A stretch of DNA of 64,000 bases. It comes from Nostoc foliaceum FACHB-393. Its GTDB lineage: Bacteria; Cyanobacteriota; Cyanobacteriia; Cyanobacteriales; Nostocaceae. Position numbers and translations under genes: made by a program. The stretch is taken from assembly GCF_014698505.1 (NCBI RefSeq), contig NZ_JACJTD010000003.1:310001-374000 (forward strand). Reading direction: 5' to 3'. Numbering within the stretch: position 1 is the stretch's first letter; each line of letters opens with the position of its first letter. Below are positions 30,195 to 39,912 of the stretch, in pieces. The notes under the pieces are model-generated. The model had not been told where the DNA came from, made no database searches, and saw nothing but the letters and a program-made list of their open reading frames with translations.

Positions 30195-31100
30195 CTAAAA
30201 GCCTAATTTCTCCAACACTGGCTTGGTAGAAACAACGTGGCGTTCTAAACCCAGTTCTTTTGGACTAACCCCAAGTGCCAAAGCAATCAACTGGGGTAAA
30301 TGCAACACTGGTAAACCTAGCTTCTGTTCAATAACCTTTTCTACCTCTGGCTGACGCGAATCTAAATTTAAGTGGCACAAAGGGCAAGGTGTAACTATAC
30401 AGTCAGCACCAGATGTTAAGGCATCCTGAATATGCATCCCCGCCATTTTGAAAGATTGGGTAGTGGCATAACTAGCAAGGGGCCAACCACAACATTGCGT
30501 CCGGCCTCGGTAATAAATTGGTGTTGCACCCACCGCCCGAAACATATTTTCCATCGCTTCCGGTTGGAAGGGGTCATCATAGGGCATATATTTTTGGGCA
30601 CGGAGAAGATAACAGCCATAAAAAGCCGCGCATTTTAATCCAGTTAACTTCCGGGTGACACGTTTGGTAATTTCCTCTAAACCGTAATCTGTTACCAAGG
30701 CGTAGAGAAGATGTTTAACGTCGGTACTGCCGCGATAAGGCGAACAGCCATCTTTATGGAGCAAGCCATTAACCTGTTCAATGTAAGCAGGGTCAGTTGT
30801 TTGGCATTCTTTCAGGTGTTCATTGACATGACCGATAACACCTTGACAAGTGCTGCAATGGGTAAGCAAGGGCAGATTCAATTCTTCTGCTAGGGCAATA
30901 TTTCTGGCGTTGACTGTATCTTCCAGCAGTTGAGAATCTTCTTTAAATGTGCCAGAACCGCAGCAAGCAGCTTTTTTAAGTTCAACCAGTTCAATGCCCA
31001 GTGCTTGAGTAAGCGCTTGAGTTGACTGGTAAAGTTCCCGACAGGCCCCTTGGGCAACACAACCAGGGAAGTAAGCGTATTTAAGTGTCTGAGATAGCAT
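30195..31100 (-). CDS. HdrB-like CCG-domain iron-sulfur protein
   Basis: A 301-aa protein with two cysteine-rich CCG domains: CVAQGACREL, AACCGSGTF and HCSTCQG in the first half, then FYGCYLLRA, TQCCGWPLA and CPLCHLNLD. These bind iron-sulfur clusters in heterodisulfide reductase subunit B and relatives. Cyanobacteria lack methanogen metabolism; the Synechocystis homologue has been proposed as a succinate dehydrogenase anchoring subunit, which I recall but cannot verify. It is monocistronic here, with divergent acpP 420 bases away. Confidence 0.82.
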   Translation of the reverse strand: MLSQTLKYAYFPGCVAQGACRELYQSTQALTQALGIELVELKKAACCGSGTFKEDSQLLEDTVNARNIALAEELNLPLLTHCSTCQGVIGHVNEHLKECQTTDPAYIEQVNGLLHKDGCSPYRGSTDVKHLLYALVTDYGLEEITKRVTRKLTGLKCAAFYGCYLLRAQKYMPYDDPFQPEAMENMFRAVGATPIYYRGRTQCCGWPLASYATTQSFKMAGMHIQDALTSGADCIVTPCPLCHLNLDSRQPEVEKVIEQKLGLPVLHLPQLIALALGVSPKELGLERHVVSTKPVLEKLGF

Positions 31101-31520
31101 AGAGGTATGTTTGGGTTAGAGCGATCGCTCTAAACAATAACTGTTTTATCATTCCTTGTTAGCACCAAAGTTCTGATGTTTGACGTTCAGCGACCCTTTA
31201 ACCGTCTAGGTTCAAAGCCGCAGCATCTACATATTCTTATTGCTAGCAAGGCTTTAAATACTGATCGAGACATTGTAAAAAAATTTAGCAATAATTAGAC
31301 AACCGAAGCATTTACACGGTATCGACGATGGCGTAGCCCGCTCTCCTACCCAATTCTAAGAAGATTTACTCCATTCTTTTGAGGAACGGGAGGGGTTTTC
31401 TAACAGAAAACCCCTTGGTAGTATACGGGTGATCGCGCTTGACGATAAGATGTATATGCTCAAAACAATGTCTCCCATAAAGAGCAGAACCTAGCAACTG
31501 GTTAAGGACTTTTATTATTT
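31101..31520. other. Intergenic region upstream of acpP
   Basis: A 420-base gap. It contains a fragment GGCGTAGCCCGC of the interspersed repeat near 31330 and the hairpin at 31391-31415. A 40-codon open frame starting near 31178 (MFDVQRPFNRLGSKP) has no support. Promoters for acpP and the HdrB-like gene lie here. Confidence 0.4.
31391..31415. promoter_or_regulatory. Perfect hairpin in the acpP leader
   Basis: AGGGGTTTTCT (31391-31401) and AGAAAACCCCT (31405-31415) form a perfect 11-bp stem with a 3-base loop, 106 bases before the acpP start. It has no T tract. It could be an operator, a leader hairpin or a repeat. Confidence 0.4.
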
Positions 31521-31775
31521 ATGAGCCAAACGGAACTTTTTGATAAGGTCAAGAAAATCGTCACCGAACAACTGAGCGTTGAAGACGATACCAAAATCAC
31601 TCCACAATCCAAATTTATGGAAGATTTAGGAGCAGATTCCTTGGATACCGTTGAACTGGTGATGGCTTTGGAAGAAGAATTTGATATCGAAATTCCCGAC
31701 GAAGCTGCCGAGCAGATTGTATCGGTTCAAGACGCAGTAGATTACATCAATAACAAAGTTACCGCATCAGCTTAA
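31521..31775 (+). CDS. acpP: Acyl carrier protein
   Basis: An 84-aa acidic four-helix protein carrying acyl chains on phosphopantetheine at Ser40 in the motif ADSLDTVEL. It serves fatty-acid synthesis with FabF, encoded 243 bases downstream. The length and composition are typical. The gap to fabF contains heptamer-like GGAGTTAGAGTTTTAGGAGG text, which could form secondary structure but the two genes may still be co-transcribed. Confidence 0.96.
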   Translation: MSQTELFDKVKKIVTEQLSVEDDTKITPQSKFMEDLGADSLDTVELVMALEEEFDIEIPDEAAEQIVSVQDAVDYINNKVTASA

Positions 31776-32018
31776 AAAAAGTTTTGAGTCACCAAAGTTT
31801 AGATGGCAATGCCATGCCCCCTTTGGGCATCTACGGCAAAAACCGCTGCTTTGACTTTTCACTGAGTGCTGAACAGTTAAAAGTTTAGGAGTTAGAGTTT
31901 TAGGAGGCAAAAGTTCGGAGTTTTCTCGATCTTTGGGTGCTTCCAAAACTCAGAACTCAGGACTCGAAACTCAGCAATATTTAATGCCTGCTGCTTTTTC
32001 GCCACCTTTAACTGAATC

Positions 32019-33269
32019 ATGACAGATCATACACGTAAACGCGTTGTTGTAACTGGTGTTGGCGCGATTACACCTATAGGTAACACAGCAACAGAATATT
32101 GGGATGGATTATTGAGTGGACGTAATGGCATTGACTACATCACATTTTTTGATGCGTCTCGCCATGATTGCCGCATTGCTGGTGAAGTAAAAAACTTCGA
32201 TCCACACGATTACTTGGAGCGCAAAGAGGCCAAGCGCATGGATCGATTTGCCCAATTTGGGGTTGCGGCAGCAAAACAGGCTATATCTAACGCGGAATTA
32301 GTTATTAATGACCTGAATGCAGAACAGGTAGGTGTCATGATCGGTTCTGGCGTTGGCGGCATTAAGGTATTAGAAGACCAGCAAACTATCTACCTCAACC
32401 GTGGACCCGATCGCTGTAGTCCATTCATGATACCGATGATGATTGCCAATATGGCAGCAGGATTAACGGCAATTCACACGGGTGCTAAAGGGCCAAATTC
32501 CTGCCCTGTAACTGCTTGCGCCGCTGGCTCCAACGCTGTAGGCGATGCTTTTCGCTTAATTCAAGGGGGATATGCCCAGGCGATGATTTGCGGCGGAACA
32601 GAGGCAGCTGTGACACCATTATCGATGGCTGGGTTTGCCGCCTGCAAAGCCCTCTCTTTTCGCAATGACGACCCAGCTCATGCTTGCCGTCCCTTTGACC
32701 GCGATCGCGATGGCTTTGTCTTGGGTGAAGGTTCAGGAATTTTAATTCTCGAAGAACTCCAACACGCCCTCAGTCGCGGTGCTCACATTTATGCCGAAAT
32801 GATCGGCTATGGTATGACCTGTGACGCTTACCATATCACTTCCCCTGTCCCTGGTGGATTCGGAGCCGCTAGAGCGATAGAACTAGCCCTCAAAGATGCC
32901 GGCATAACTCCCGAACAGATTAGCTATATTAATGCCCACGGCACTAGTACCCCAGCTAATGATTCAACTGAAACTTCAGCAATCAAAAAAGCCTTGGGAG
33001 AACATGCCTATAAGGTGGCAATTAGCTCCACCAAATCGATGACAGGTCATTTATTGGGCGGTTCTGGAGGTATTGAAGCAGTCGCAACAGTACTGGCGAT
33101 CGCTAATGACCAAATTCCACCAACAATTAATCTGGAAAATCCCGATCAAGAGTGTGACTTAGATTACGTGCCTAACTTTAGCCGCGCTCAAAAAGTCGAG
33201 GTGGCAATATCCAATTCTTTTGGGTTTGGCGGTCACAATGTCACACTGGCCTTTAAGAAATACGTCTAA
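32019..33269 (+). CDS. fabF: 3-oxoacyl-ACP synthase II FabF
   Basis: The condensing enzyme that elongates acyl-ACP with malonyl-ACP. It is 416 aa. The catalytic triad is visible as C167 in TACAAGSNA, His in NAHGTSTPAND and His in KSMTGHLLGGSG. The order acpP-fabF-tkt is common in cyanobacteria. A stem-loop without T tract lies between fabF and tkt (33405-33430). Confidence 0.96.
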   Translation: MTDHTRKRVVVTGVGAITPIGNTATEYWDGLLSGRNGIDYITFFDASRHDCRIAGEVKNFDPHDYLERKEAKRMDRFAQFGVAAAKQAISNAELVINDLNAEQVGVMIGSGVGGIKVLEDQQTIYLNRGPDRCSPFMIPMMIANMAAGLTAIHTGAKGPNSCPVTACAAGSNAVGDAFRLIQGGYAQAMICGGTEAAVTPLSMAGFAACKALSFRNDDPAHACRPFDRDRDGFVLGEGSGILILEELQHALSRGAHIYAEMIGYGMTCDAYHITSPVPGGFGAARAIELALKDAGITPEQISYINAHGTSTPANDSTETSAIKKALGEHAYKVAISSTKSMTGHLLGGSGGIEAVATVLAIANDQIPPTINLENPDQECDLDYVPNFSRAQKVEVAISNSFGFGGHNVTLAFKKYV

Positions 33270-33404
33270 AAATTTCCCATTTTATTGCTGGTCGGCTCTC
33301 CTGAGATGACTGTGCTAAAAGTATCAGAAATATCATTCCGATATAAAGTAAGCGTTCAGCATGACCCAATTATCAGCTTGATTTATCACCAGAAACTCAG
33401 GAGA

Positions 33405-33430
33405 TCCCGCTTGTCCATCGACAAGCGGGA
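33405..33430 (+). promoter_or_regulatory. Stem-loop between fabF and tkt
   Basis: TCCCGCTTGTC (33405-33415), loop CATC, GACAAGCGGGA (33420-33430): a perfect 11-bp stem with a 4-base loop. It lacks the T run of a terminator and lies 93 bases before the tkt start, so it may partially separate fabF and tkt expression or stabilise mRNA. Confidence 0.5.
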
Positions 33431-33522
33431 ATGGGATGATGAGGATACTGTGGGGGAATCTAAAATAACCCCAGCAAAAGAAGCTACGAAGAGTGCTAAC
33501 CCGTCGTTAAAAACAAGAGATT

Positions 33523-35535
33523 ATGGCTGTTGCAACCCAATCCCTCGAAGAACTTTGTATTAACTCGATCCGCTTCTTGGCTGTTGATGCCGTAGAAAAG
33601 GCAAAATCGGGACACCCAGGATTGCCAATGGGCGCGGCTCCGATGGCTTTTGTCCTCTGGGATCGCTTTATGAAGTTTAATCCCAAGAATCCCAAATGGT
33701 TTAACCGCGATCGCTTTGTCTTGTCTGCCGGTCATGGCTCGATGTTGCAGTACGCCCTACTCTACCTAGCAGGCTACGATAGCGTCACCATCGAAGATAT
33801 CAAGCAATTCCGTCAATGGGAATCCAAAACCCCTGGACACCCCGAAAACTTCATGACCCCAGGCGTGGAAGTCACAACTGGTCCCTTGGGTCAAGGAATT
33901 GCCAATGGAGTCGGTTTGGCGATCGCCGAAGCGCACCTTGCCGCAAAATATAACAAACCCGATACCAAGATTGTTGACCATTACACCTACGTAATTTTAG
34001 GTGACGGTTGCAACATGGAAGGGATTTCCGGTGAAGCTTGTTCTTTTGCAGGACACTTGGGATTAGGCAAACTCATCGCTCTGTACGACGACAACCACAT
34101 CTCCATCGACGGTTCCACAGATGTGGCATTCACCGAAGATGTTTCCAAGCGCTTTGAAGCTTACGGTTGGCACGTTTTGCACGTTGAGAACGGGAATACC
34201 GATTTAGAAGCGATCGCCAAAGCAATTGAAGAAGCTAAATCTGTCACCGATAAACCATCGATGATTAAGGTGACAACAACCATCGGTTACGGTTCTCCCA
34301 ATAAGCAAAACACTGCTGGTGTTCACGGCGCGGCTCTGGGTGCAGACGAAATTGCCTTGACTCGTAAACAATTGGGTTGGGAACACGAGCCTTTTGTAGT
34401 CCCACAAGACGCTCTCAACCATGCACGCAAAGCAGTGGAACGCGGTGCAGGCTACGAAGGCGACTGGAACAAAACATTTGCCGACTACAAAGCTAAGTAT
34501 CCCCAAGAAGCGGCTGAATTTGAACGCTACATTAGCGGCAAACTACCTGAAGGTTGGGATAAGGTACTACCCACCTACACCCCAGAAGACAAAGGATTGC
34601 CCACTCGCAAACACTCAGAAACCTGCCTCAACAAACTAGCGGCAGTTTTACCTGAATTGATTGGTGGTTCGGCTGATTTAACCCACTCCAACTTGACTGA
34701 AATCAAGGGCAAGGGCGACTTTCAAAAAGGGCACTACGAAAACCCCAACATCCACTTTGGTGTGCGGGAACATGCTATGGGCGCAATCTGTAATGGTATA
34801 GCGCTGCACACTTCGGGATTAATTCCCTACGGTGCTACCTTCTTGATCTTCACAGACTATATGCGTGCTGCCATCCGCTTATCTGCGCTTTCCCAAGCTG
34901 GCGTGATTTGGGTGATGACTCACGACTCCATTGGACAAGGTGAAGATGGCCCGACACACCAACCCATTGAAACTCTCGCTTCCTTGCGAGCCATTCCTAA
35001 TTTAACGGTGTTCCGTCCCGCAGACGGTAACGAAACCTCTGGCGCTTATAAAGTAGCGATTGAAAAAGCGAAGCAAAACGCTCCGTCTTTGTTGGCGTTC
35101 ACTCGTCAAAACGTCCCCAACTTGGCAGGTACATCAATTGAGGGCGTAGCGAAAGGTGGATACACCGTTGTGGATAGCCAAGGTACACCTGAAATTATCT
35201 TGATTGCTACTGGTTCAGAATTGAGCCTCGCTGTCACCGCAGCCGAAAAACTCACGGCTGAAGGCAAGAAAGTCCGTGTTGTCTCGCTACCTTCATGGGA
35301 ACTTTTTGAAGCACAGGATGCAGCTTATAAAGAGTCCGTTCTACCAAAAGCTGTTACCAAGCGTTTATCTGTAGAAGCTGGTAGCAGTTTCGGTTGGCAC
35401 AAATATGTGGGTACTGAAGGCGATTGCGTTAGTATCGATCGCTTTGGTGCTTCGGCTCCAGGCAATATTTGTCTAGAGAAGTTTGGCTTTAGTGTTGATA
35501 ATGTGTTAGCTAAGGCTAAACAATTGTTGGGTTAA
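33523..35535 (+). CDS. tkt: Transketolase
   Basis: The 670-aa thiamine-diphosphate enzyme of the Calvin-Benson and pentose phosphate pathways. The N-terminal pyrophosphate domain contains [17 protein letters not shown] and the GDG-type ThDP motif LGDGCNMEG; the pyrimidine domain contains [14 protein letters not shown] with the catalytic Glu, then [16 protein letters not shown]; and the C-terminal domain follows. A strong terminator stands 30 bases after the stop. Confidence 0.97.
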   Translation: MAVATQSLEELCINSIRFLAVDAVEKAKSGHPGLPMGAAPMAFVLWDRFMKFNPKNPKWFNRDRFVLSAGHGSMLQYALLYLAGYDSVTIEDIKQFRQWESKTPGHPENFMTPGVEVTTGPLGQGIANGVGLAIAEAHLAAKYNKPDTKIVDHYTYVILGDGCNMEGISGEACSFAGHLGLGKLIALYDDNHISIDGSTDVAFTEDVSKRFEAYGWHVLHVENGNTDLEAIAKAIEEAKSVTDKPSMIKVTTTIGYGSPNKQNTAGVHGAALGADEIALTRKQLGWEHEPFVVPQDALNHARKAVERGAGYEGDWNKTFADYKAKYPQEAAEFERYISGKLPEGWDKVLPTYTPEDKGLPTRKHSETCLNKLAAVLPELIGGSADLTHSNLTEIKGKGDFQKGHYENPNIHFGVREHAMGAICNGIALHTSGLIPYGATFLIFTDYMRAAIRLSALSQAGVIWVMTHDSIGQGEDGPTHQPIETLASLRAIPNLTVFRPADGNETSGAYKVAIEKAKQNAPSLLAFTRQNVPNLAGTSIEGVAKGGYTVVDSQGTPEIILIATGSELSLAVTAAEKLTAEGKKVRVVSLPSWELFEAQDAAYKESVLPKAVTKRLSVEAGSSFGWHKYVGTEGDCVSIDRFGASAPGNICLEKFGFSVDNVLAKAKQLLG

Positions 35536-35564
35536 TAGCAACAGAATATTCTCAAAATTGTGTG

Positions 35565-35593
35565 AGGTGGGCTGAAAAGCCCGCCTTTTTTTT
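35565..35593 (+). terminator. Rho-independent terminator of tkt
   Basis: AGGTGGGCT (35565-35573), loop GAAA, AGCCCGCCT (35578-35586), 9-bp stem with one G-U pair, followed by a run of eight T residues. Confidence 0.92.
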
Positions 35594-35659
35594 ACACAGA
35601 GGGGCGCTGAAGAGGATTGTTTATAATTGAGGTAATTAGTTAAATATTGGTAGGAAGTT

Positions 35660-35962
35660 ATGCAAGAAGTTTCTAGCTATCATCAGGAACTTATCAATCG
35701 GATATCGCCAATTGTGGAAAATTTATTTAAAGGTAATAGTTTATATCAAGTAAAGTTAAAACCACGGGAAATGATCCAAATGTTAGTTGAACTATTTGGG
35801 CAATTTTCACCAGAAGAAATGAGGGAAATTAAAGATGATGATTTGACAGACAGAATTGATAGTATTTTAATTTTAGAGTCAGTTTCAGGTACGTTAAATG
35901 ATTTAACACCGGAGCAAATAGCTATTTTTGATGCAGCAGTAGAAGGAAGACCAATAAGGTAA
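35660..35962 (+). CDS. Putative antitoxin upstream of a broken VapC-type toxin gene
   Basis: A 100-aa acidic helical protein (MQEVSSYHQELINRISPIVE) followed at once by a PIN toxin reading frame. The stop TAA (35960-35962) overlaps the toxin frame codon GTA AGT. By position and composition it is the antitoxin of that pair, though the family is not one I can name. No DNA-binding motif is evident. Since the toxin is inactivated, this gene may now be free of its partner. Confidence 0.55.
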   Translation: MQEVSSYHQELINRISPIVENLFKGNSLYQVKLKPREMIQMLVELFGQFSPEEMREIKDDDLTDRIDSILILESVSGTLNDLTPEQIAIFDAAVEGRPIR

Positions 35963-36396
35963 GTTATTTACGAGATTCAAATATTGTTAGTTATATTTTG
36001 AAGAGAAATGTAATTGTAGACCATAAGTTTCGGGAAGTCCGTCGTCTGAAACAAGATGTGTTTATTAGTTGCATAACTTACTATGAAGTCAAACGAGGCC
36101 TTTTAGCTATCAATGCAACTAGACAGTTAGCTGAGTCTGATAAATTTTGTCAAATATATAAAATTTTATTAATCGATGATTTAGAGATTATTGAACTAGC
36201 GTGTGAAATATAGCGGTTCCCACTCAGATGCGGTACAACATTATATCGCTAGGTGTAGGGGCACGGCAGTGCCGTGCCCCTACGGGTGTACCTCACGTAA
36301 ACGAGAACCGCTGTATATGTGGACTTACAACGCAGGGGGTTTACTATCCAAGAGCAAGATATTAAAAATAAACTGAAGCGATGGACGTGGAATTAG
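35959..36396 (+). pseudogene. VapC-type PIN toxin gene, start codon lost and split by a MITE
   Basis: Reading from 35959 gives VSYLRDSNIVSYILKRN, the start of a VapC PIN domain (usual YLLDTN). Then ISCITYYEVKRGLLAIN and LLIDDLEIIELACEI end at TAG 36211-36213, the first bases of an inserted element. After the element the frame resumes at 36316 with YVDLQRRGFTIQEQDI, which fits the next part of VapC, and stops at 36394-36396 before the last motif. The first codon is GTA; a GTG-to-GTA change would also turn the antitoxin stop TGA into TAA without changing that protein. The toxin is therefore doubly inactivated. Confidence 0.75.
36211..36313. mobile_element. TA-flanked MITE inserted in the vapC-like gene
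   Basis: A 103-base element with inverted ends AGCGGTTC and GAACCGCT, flanked by TA (36209-36210 and 36314-36315). Removing it with one TA restores the reading frame GAA-ATA-TAT-GTG of the toxin. Its centre is a near-perfect palindrome, GTAGGGGCACGGCA next to GTGCCGTGCCCCTAC. It encodes no transposase. A diverged copy lies at 43975-44105. Confidence 0.85.
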
Positions 36397-36449
36397 GAAT
36401 TTGGCAAGGCCGCTATCATAATCTAGAATTACCGTGGTGGAATAATTAG
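36381..36449 (+). pseudogene. Possible Uma2 C-terminal remnant
   Basis: A 22-codon stretch reads MDVELGIWQGRYHNLELPWW then two Asn, and stops at TAG 36447-36449. The pattern LGIWQG...LELPWW resembles the C-terminal part of the longer Uma2 family proteins (VWQG...WLRW). It directly follows the vapC remnant. Evidence is short and only suggestive. The gap from 36450 to 36894 that follows holds one HIP1 site and no gene. Confidence 0.3.
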
Positions 36450-36894
36450 GGTAATTTGCTACAGATAGGATAGGAGCGATCGCAACGCTTGGCTGGTAAA
36501 CTAAGAGAATTCAATATTAACCTCGAGTGGTAACTTTATTTATTTTGGCAACTATCTTTAGATAGATAGGGTAAACAGTACGCGATTGATCATCAAAAAT
36601 CGCTTGCTAGTACTGAAAAAATAAAACTTTCATATCTAAAAATCTATGTCGCATCTTTAGTTTATTTTGTCAATGTGTAATCTCTAGTATCGCCTAATAA
36701 ATCAGCGAGGCCTTCTCAGGACTTAATCTATATTCATGCTTTCAGTGGATGCAGTTATGTCTTTATAAATGCGATTGTATATATGTCCTCAAACAATAAA
36801 TAGTTGCTGTTGTCCAAATGAAAAAATATGATTTTCTCTGACTCCAGTAACTTCGGCTTTATCCAATTGTTTGATGTTTTGAGAAGGTAACACA

Positions 36895-37299
36895 ATGAAT
36901 AATATCCTAAAACGCACACTTCTACCCAGCCTCATGGCTGCAAGTTTAGCTGGTGTAACTATAATTCCCGCTAAACCAGCTGCTGCTGATGACCAAGTAT
37001 TAAGAGATGCAGGTATTGGGGCTGTTACCAATGTAGTAACCGGAGCAGTTAGGGGAAGAGGCAGTGTATTAGACAATGCTGTTAAAGGTGGTGTCACTGG
37101 TGCAGCTGTCAATGGTGCAAATGGTCTGAGAAACACTCGCAATCGCCGTAACCGGAACGTTGTTCAAGATGTCGGAGTCGGTGCAGGCGCTAGCGCAGTA
37201 ACTGGCGTAATTACTGGCGATAGCAAAGATACCCTTGGGAATGCTGTTGATGGCGCAGCTGTAGGTGCAGCAATCCATCTGCTGACCAATGGCAAATAA
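36895..37299 (+). CDS. Secreted glycine-zipper protein
   Basis: A 134-aa protein with a signal peptide (LLPSLMAASLAGVTIIPAKPAAA) and a mature part made of Gly/Ala/Val zipper helices (VLRDAGIGAVTNVVTGAVRG; VGVGAGASAVTGVITG; AVDGAAVGAAIHLLT) separated by an Arg/Asn-rich linker (RNTRNRRNRN). Glycine zippers pack helices in membranes, so an outer-membrane or periplasmic location is likely. The function is unknown. It is isolated, with a long AT-rich leader and a strong stem-loop 108 bases after the stop. Confidence 0.65.
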   Translation: MNNILKRTLLPSLMAASLAGVTIIPAKPAAADDQVLRDAGIGAVTNVVTGAVRGRGSVLDNAVKGGVTGAAVNGANGLRNTRNRRNRNVVQDVGVGAGASAVTGVITGDSKDTLGNAVDGAAVGAAIHLLTNGK

Positions 37300-37406
37300 T
37301 TCGTAATTTATCAGCTGAAATACTTTCCAACCGCTAATCGGTTGCATTTGTAAACACTACGAACTTATCCCTTCCCTAATTCCTCTCCTTCTAGGATGAG
37401 TAAACA

Positions 37407-37439
37407 CAACCCCCTTTCCCTACTAGAGAAAGGGGGTTG
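37407..37439. terminator. Strong stem-loop after the glycine-zipper gene
   Basis: CAACCCCCTTTC (37407-37418) pairs with GAAAGGGGGTTG (37428-37439), 12 perfect base pairs with a 9-base loop. It has no long T tract. It lies between convergent genes ending at 37299 (+) and 37509 (-) and could stop both. Confidence 0.5.
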
Positions 37440-37508
37440 GTGGGTTAGATTTATATTGGAATATATGTCACCTTCAGGTTCAGATGACTTTAAACTTAAT
37501 AGTAAACT

Positions 37509-37700
37509 CTAGCCCTTCAACGCCTTTCTAAAGTTTCGACGATAAGATTGATTTGTAATAAACAAAGCTGGCCATAGCAAAGATAAACCAATGCGATTGG
37601 TCAAACTTGGATTAAAATTAGTCCGTCCAAACCCATTCCAAAACTTCCAAACGCCGCCTCCGTAAACTACTATCAAGACAAAAATAATAAAGTTACCCAT
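37509..37700 (-). CDS. Small membrane protein
   Basis: A 63-aa protein from ATG 37700 (the frame extends three codons further up to TTG 37709). One clear hydrophobic segment, NFIIFVLIVVYGGGVWKFW, and a second aromatic stretch, GLSLLWPALFI, with a basic C-terminus (SYRRNFRKALKG). The pattern looks like a conserved cyanobacterial thylakoid or plasma-membrane small protein, but I cannot name it. Confidence 0.55.
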   Translation of the reverse strand: MGNFIIFVLIVVYGGGVWKFWNGFGRTNFNPSLTNRIGLSLLWPALFITNQSYRRNFRKALKG

Positions 37701-37709
37701 TCCTATCAA

Positions 37710-38232
37710 CTCCGTTAGTAACTGACAGAATTTAAGTTAAGTTTTACCACACGAGGTAAGCACTTCATAACCCAACACCGAGAAGGTATGACTAAACTCT
37801 TTAGTCTCGAACATCTAAGTTAGTTAAACACACATTCTCTTATTCCAGTGTAGATTAGCCTCACCCATTGCAGCTAGTTATCAATGGTGGCAAGCTAGGT
37901 CAAAGGATGTAAAAGCCTTATTTATGGTGTGTTTTGGCGATACATGTTGCTTGTATAATTATCAAGCCTTTAGTTTCTAACGGCAAAACAGCGCTATAAA
38001 TGCCTAATAAAGCAGGATTAGTTCCTTATTGTAGCTTTAAGGAAATATCTTGTGCTATCGATTGCCACTGGATAAATTAAGTATTCATAGTCATATATTC
38101 AGGTGTAAATACTGTTTTCTCCAGTACAAAAAAGCCTATCCCATATTTCTAAATGAAATTTTGTACTTCTCTTTACCTCGAAGATTAACTGCAATCTGCT
38201 TGAAAACTGCAAAATTATGTGGCCCATTATCC
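37710..38232. other. Intergenic region without recognised content
   Basis: About 520 AT-rich bases between two minus-strand genes. A plus-strand open frame at 38050-38349 runs into the antisense of the next gene and looks spurious. I see no repeats or structures of note. Confidence 0.4.
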
Positions 38233-39777
38233 TTATGCTTCATCTACCCAATAAAGATAATATCGTTCACTATCCACCCAACCTCTCTGAAAATCTTTAA
38301 TCGGAACAATTTTCAAATCATTTCGGTTGGCATTCAGCTTTTTATTTAAAATCAGCAAAATTTTCTTTTGCTCATCTTGATTTTTGAATAGAGAATTAAT
38401 TTGGCTTAAAATCTCAGCTTGGTCGACATCTTGACGACCTTTTTTAAATAGAGTAAAGCTTCCCATTTTTTGAAGCTCAGGATAGTAAAACTTTCGATTG
38501 AGATAACCCGATAAAGGAGCCATATTTGCATCTCGACTGGCAACAATAAACTCATTATCTAACCCAGCTTTTTGAATATATTGGACTGTTTCTCGACTGG
38601 CAGAAAATGGTACAACTAAATCTCTTGAAAAACTATAAAGACCTCCCCCAAATTGGGCATAAAGAATTAGCATTAAAGCGATATGATGCCATTTTTGAAC
38701 AAATGTAATTGAATTTGGATGAACAGAAAACTTATTAAGTAAAACTATTGACTTTTGATAATAACTTCCCAGCCATAAAGCCGCTATTAGAACTAAATAA
38801 AAATGTCCATAATGCCGGGGCATACCTATAAATCTCAAGTATGTAAATGTAAATATGACACAATTACCTATAATGTAGAAAAAGAAAGCAACTGGCTTTT
38901 CAGATAATTTAATTAAGGTTAAAATTACAATAAATAGAGCAATTATCGCACAAACGATTAAATCCAGCCATCTTGTGTGTGCAGGAATAATTAATAAATA
39001 ACTACCAAATACTCTACCTATACTTCTCAACAAATGATGAACATCTAATCGTATTAGCCAACCATTATTTAATCCACCATGAAGATAACTATCTGTTGGA
39101 GGAGTAATAATGTAAATGGATAAAATAAAAGAAAAAATGATAACTACAATACTTAAAAATATGTCGTATTTTTTGCTTTGACTAAAATACTGCTGCCGAT
39201 GTTCACTATCAAAACAAAATTCAGCTAGCAAAGTCAATGATAAAGAAAACGATACCAATAAACCATAGGCACTACTATTTGCTAGTAAACCTAATAAAAT
39301 AGCCAAATAAGCATAAGTTGTTTTTCTAGATGAAAAAACAGTACAAAAGGCAAAAACAAACAACATACTAAAGGCATAGTTTCGAGAAATTAAAAGATAT
39401 TCGTAAAAAGGAAAGAAACCAAACGAAAACAGAAACTTTTGTTGATAGTTAAAAGGACTATATAGGCAAAAAAGAGTAACCGAAACAACAGTAATTCCCA
39501 AATGAAAAATTTGCATAATAATAGGATTATCGACTATTCTTCTCAAAATACCCAGAGAAAAATACCATAAAATAGGATGACCTTCATAACGAATATTTGC
39601 AATTAAATCCCCCAAAGATTCACTATCTCTGACAATAAGCCAGGGATTTAATTCATCTCGCCACATCGAATGGTTGAGAATACCTATTAACCCAAGAGCA
39701 GAAAAAAGAATAATAATAAACCAAGGAGAATTAAAAGGTAATCTCGAAGTATATTTGATAATTTGTTTGTTTAACAT
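38233..39777 (-). CDS. Multi-span membrane protein, GT-C glycosyltransferase-like
   Basis: A 514-aa protein with about ten membrane spans. After the first span comes HSMWRDELNPWLIVRD, an acidic first-loop motif as in GT-C enzymes (PMT/ArnT type) that use polyprenyl-phosphate sugars, then EGHPILWYF. A soluble C-terminal domain of about 110 residues follows (TVQYIQKAGLDNEFIVASRD). The likely role is sugar transfer to lipid or protein at the membrane, inferred from topology. The gene is more AT-rich than its neighbours and is unlinked to other sugar genes, which hints at transfer. Confidence 0.6.
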   Translation of the reverse strand: MLNKQIIKYTSRLPFNSPWFIIILFSALGLIGILNHSMWRDELNPWLIVRDSESLGDLIANIRYEGHPILWYFSLGILRRIVDNPIIMQIFHLGITVVSVTLFCLYSPFNYQQKFLFSFGFFPFYEYLLISRNYAFSMLFVFAFCTVFSSRKTTYAYLAILLGLLANSSAYGLLVSFSLSLTLLAEFCFDSEHRQQYFSQSKKYDIFLSIVVIIFSFILSIYIITPPTDSYLHGGLNNGWLIRLDVHHLLRSIGRVFGSYLLIIPAHTRWLDLIVCAIIALFIVILTLIKLSEKPVAFFFYIIGNCVIFTFTYLRFIGMPRHYGHFYLVLIAALWLGSYYQKSIVLLNKFSVHPNSITFVQKWHHIALMLILYAQFGGGLYSFSRDLVVPFSASRETVQYIQKAGLDNEFIVASRDANMAPLSGYLNRKFYYPELQKMGSFTLFKKGRQDVDQAEILSQINSLFKNQDEQKKILLILNKKLNANRNDLKIVPIKDFQRGWVDSERYYLYWVDEA

Positions 39778-39912
39778 TGTTAGTGAAAAATTAAATTTAT
39801 TTGATCAAAAATATTGCCACAGATGCTATCACAATCTGAGGGAAAACTTATTTATTTATCAAATTTTCTCCTGATTCTTTAACTATTCTGACTACTGAAG
39901 TATTCCTCATTC

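Noticed and set aside
30195..31100. HdrB-like gene as evidence for methanogen-type heterodisulfide metabolism
   Set aside because: No HdrA or HdrC partner is present and cyanobacterial members are a separate, widespread branch.
33285..33563. 92-codon frame between fabF and tkt
   Set aside because: It overlaps the tkt start in another frame and contains the stem-loop; no recognisable content.
38050..38349. 99-codon plus-strand frame at the 3' end of the GT-C-like gene
   Set aside because: More than a third is antisense to that gene and the rest is AT-rich spacer.
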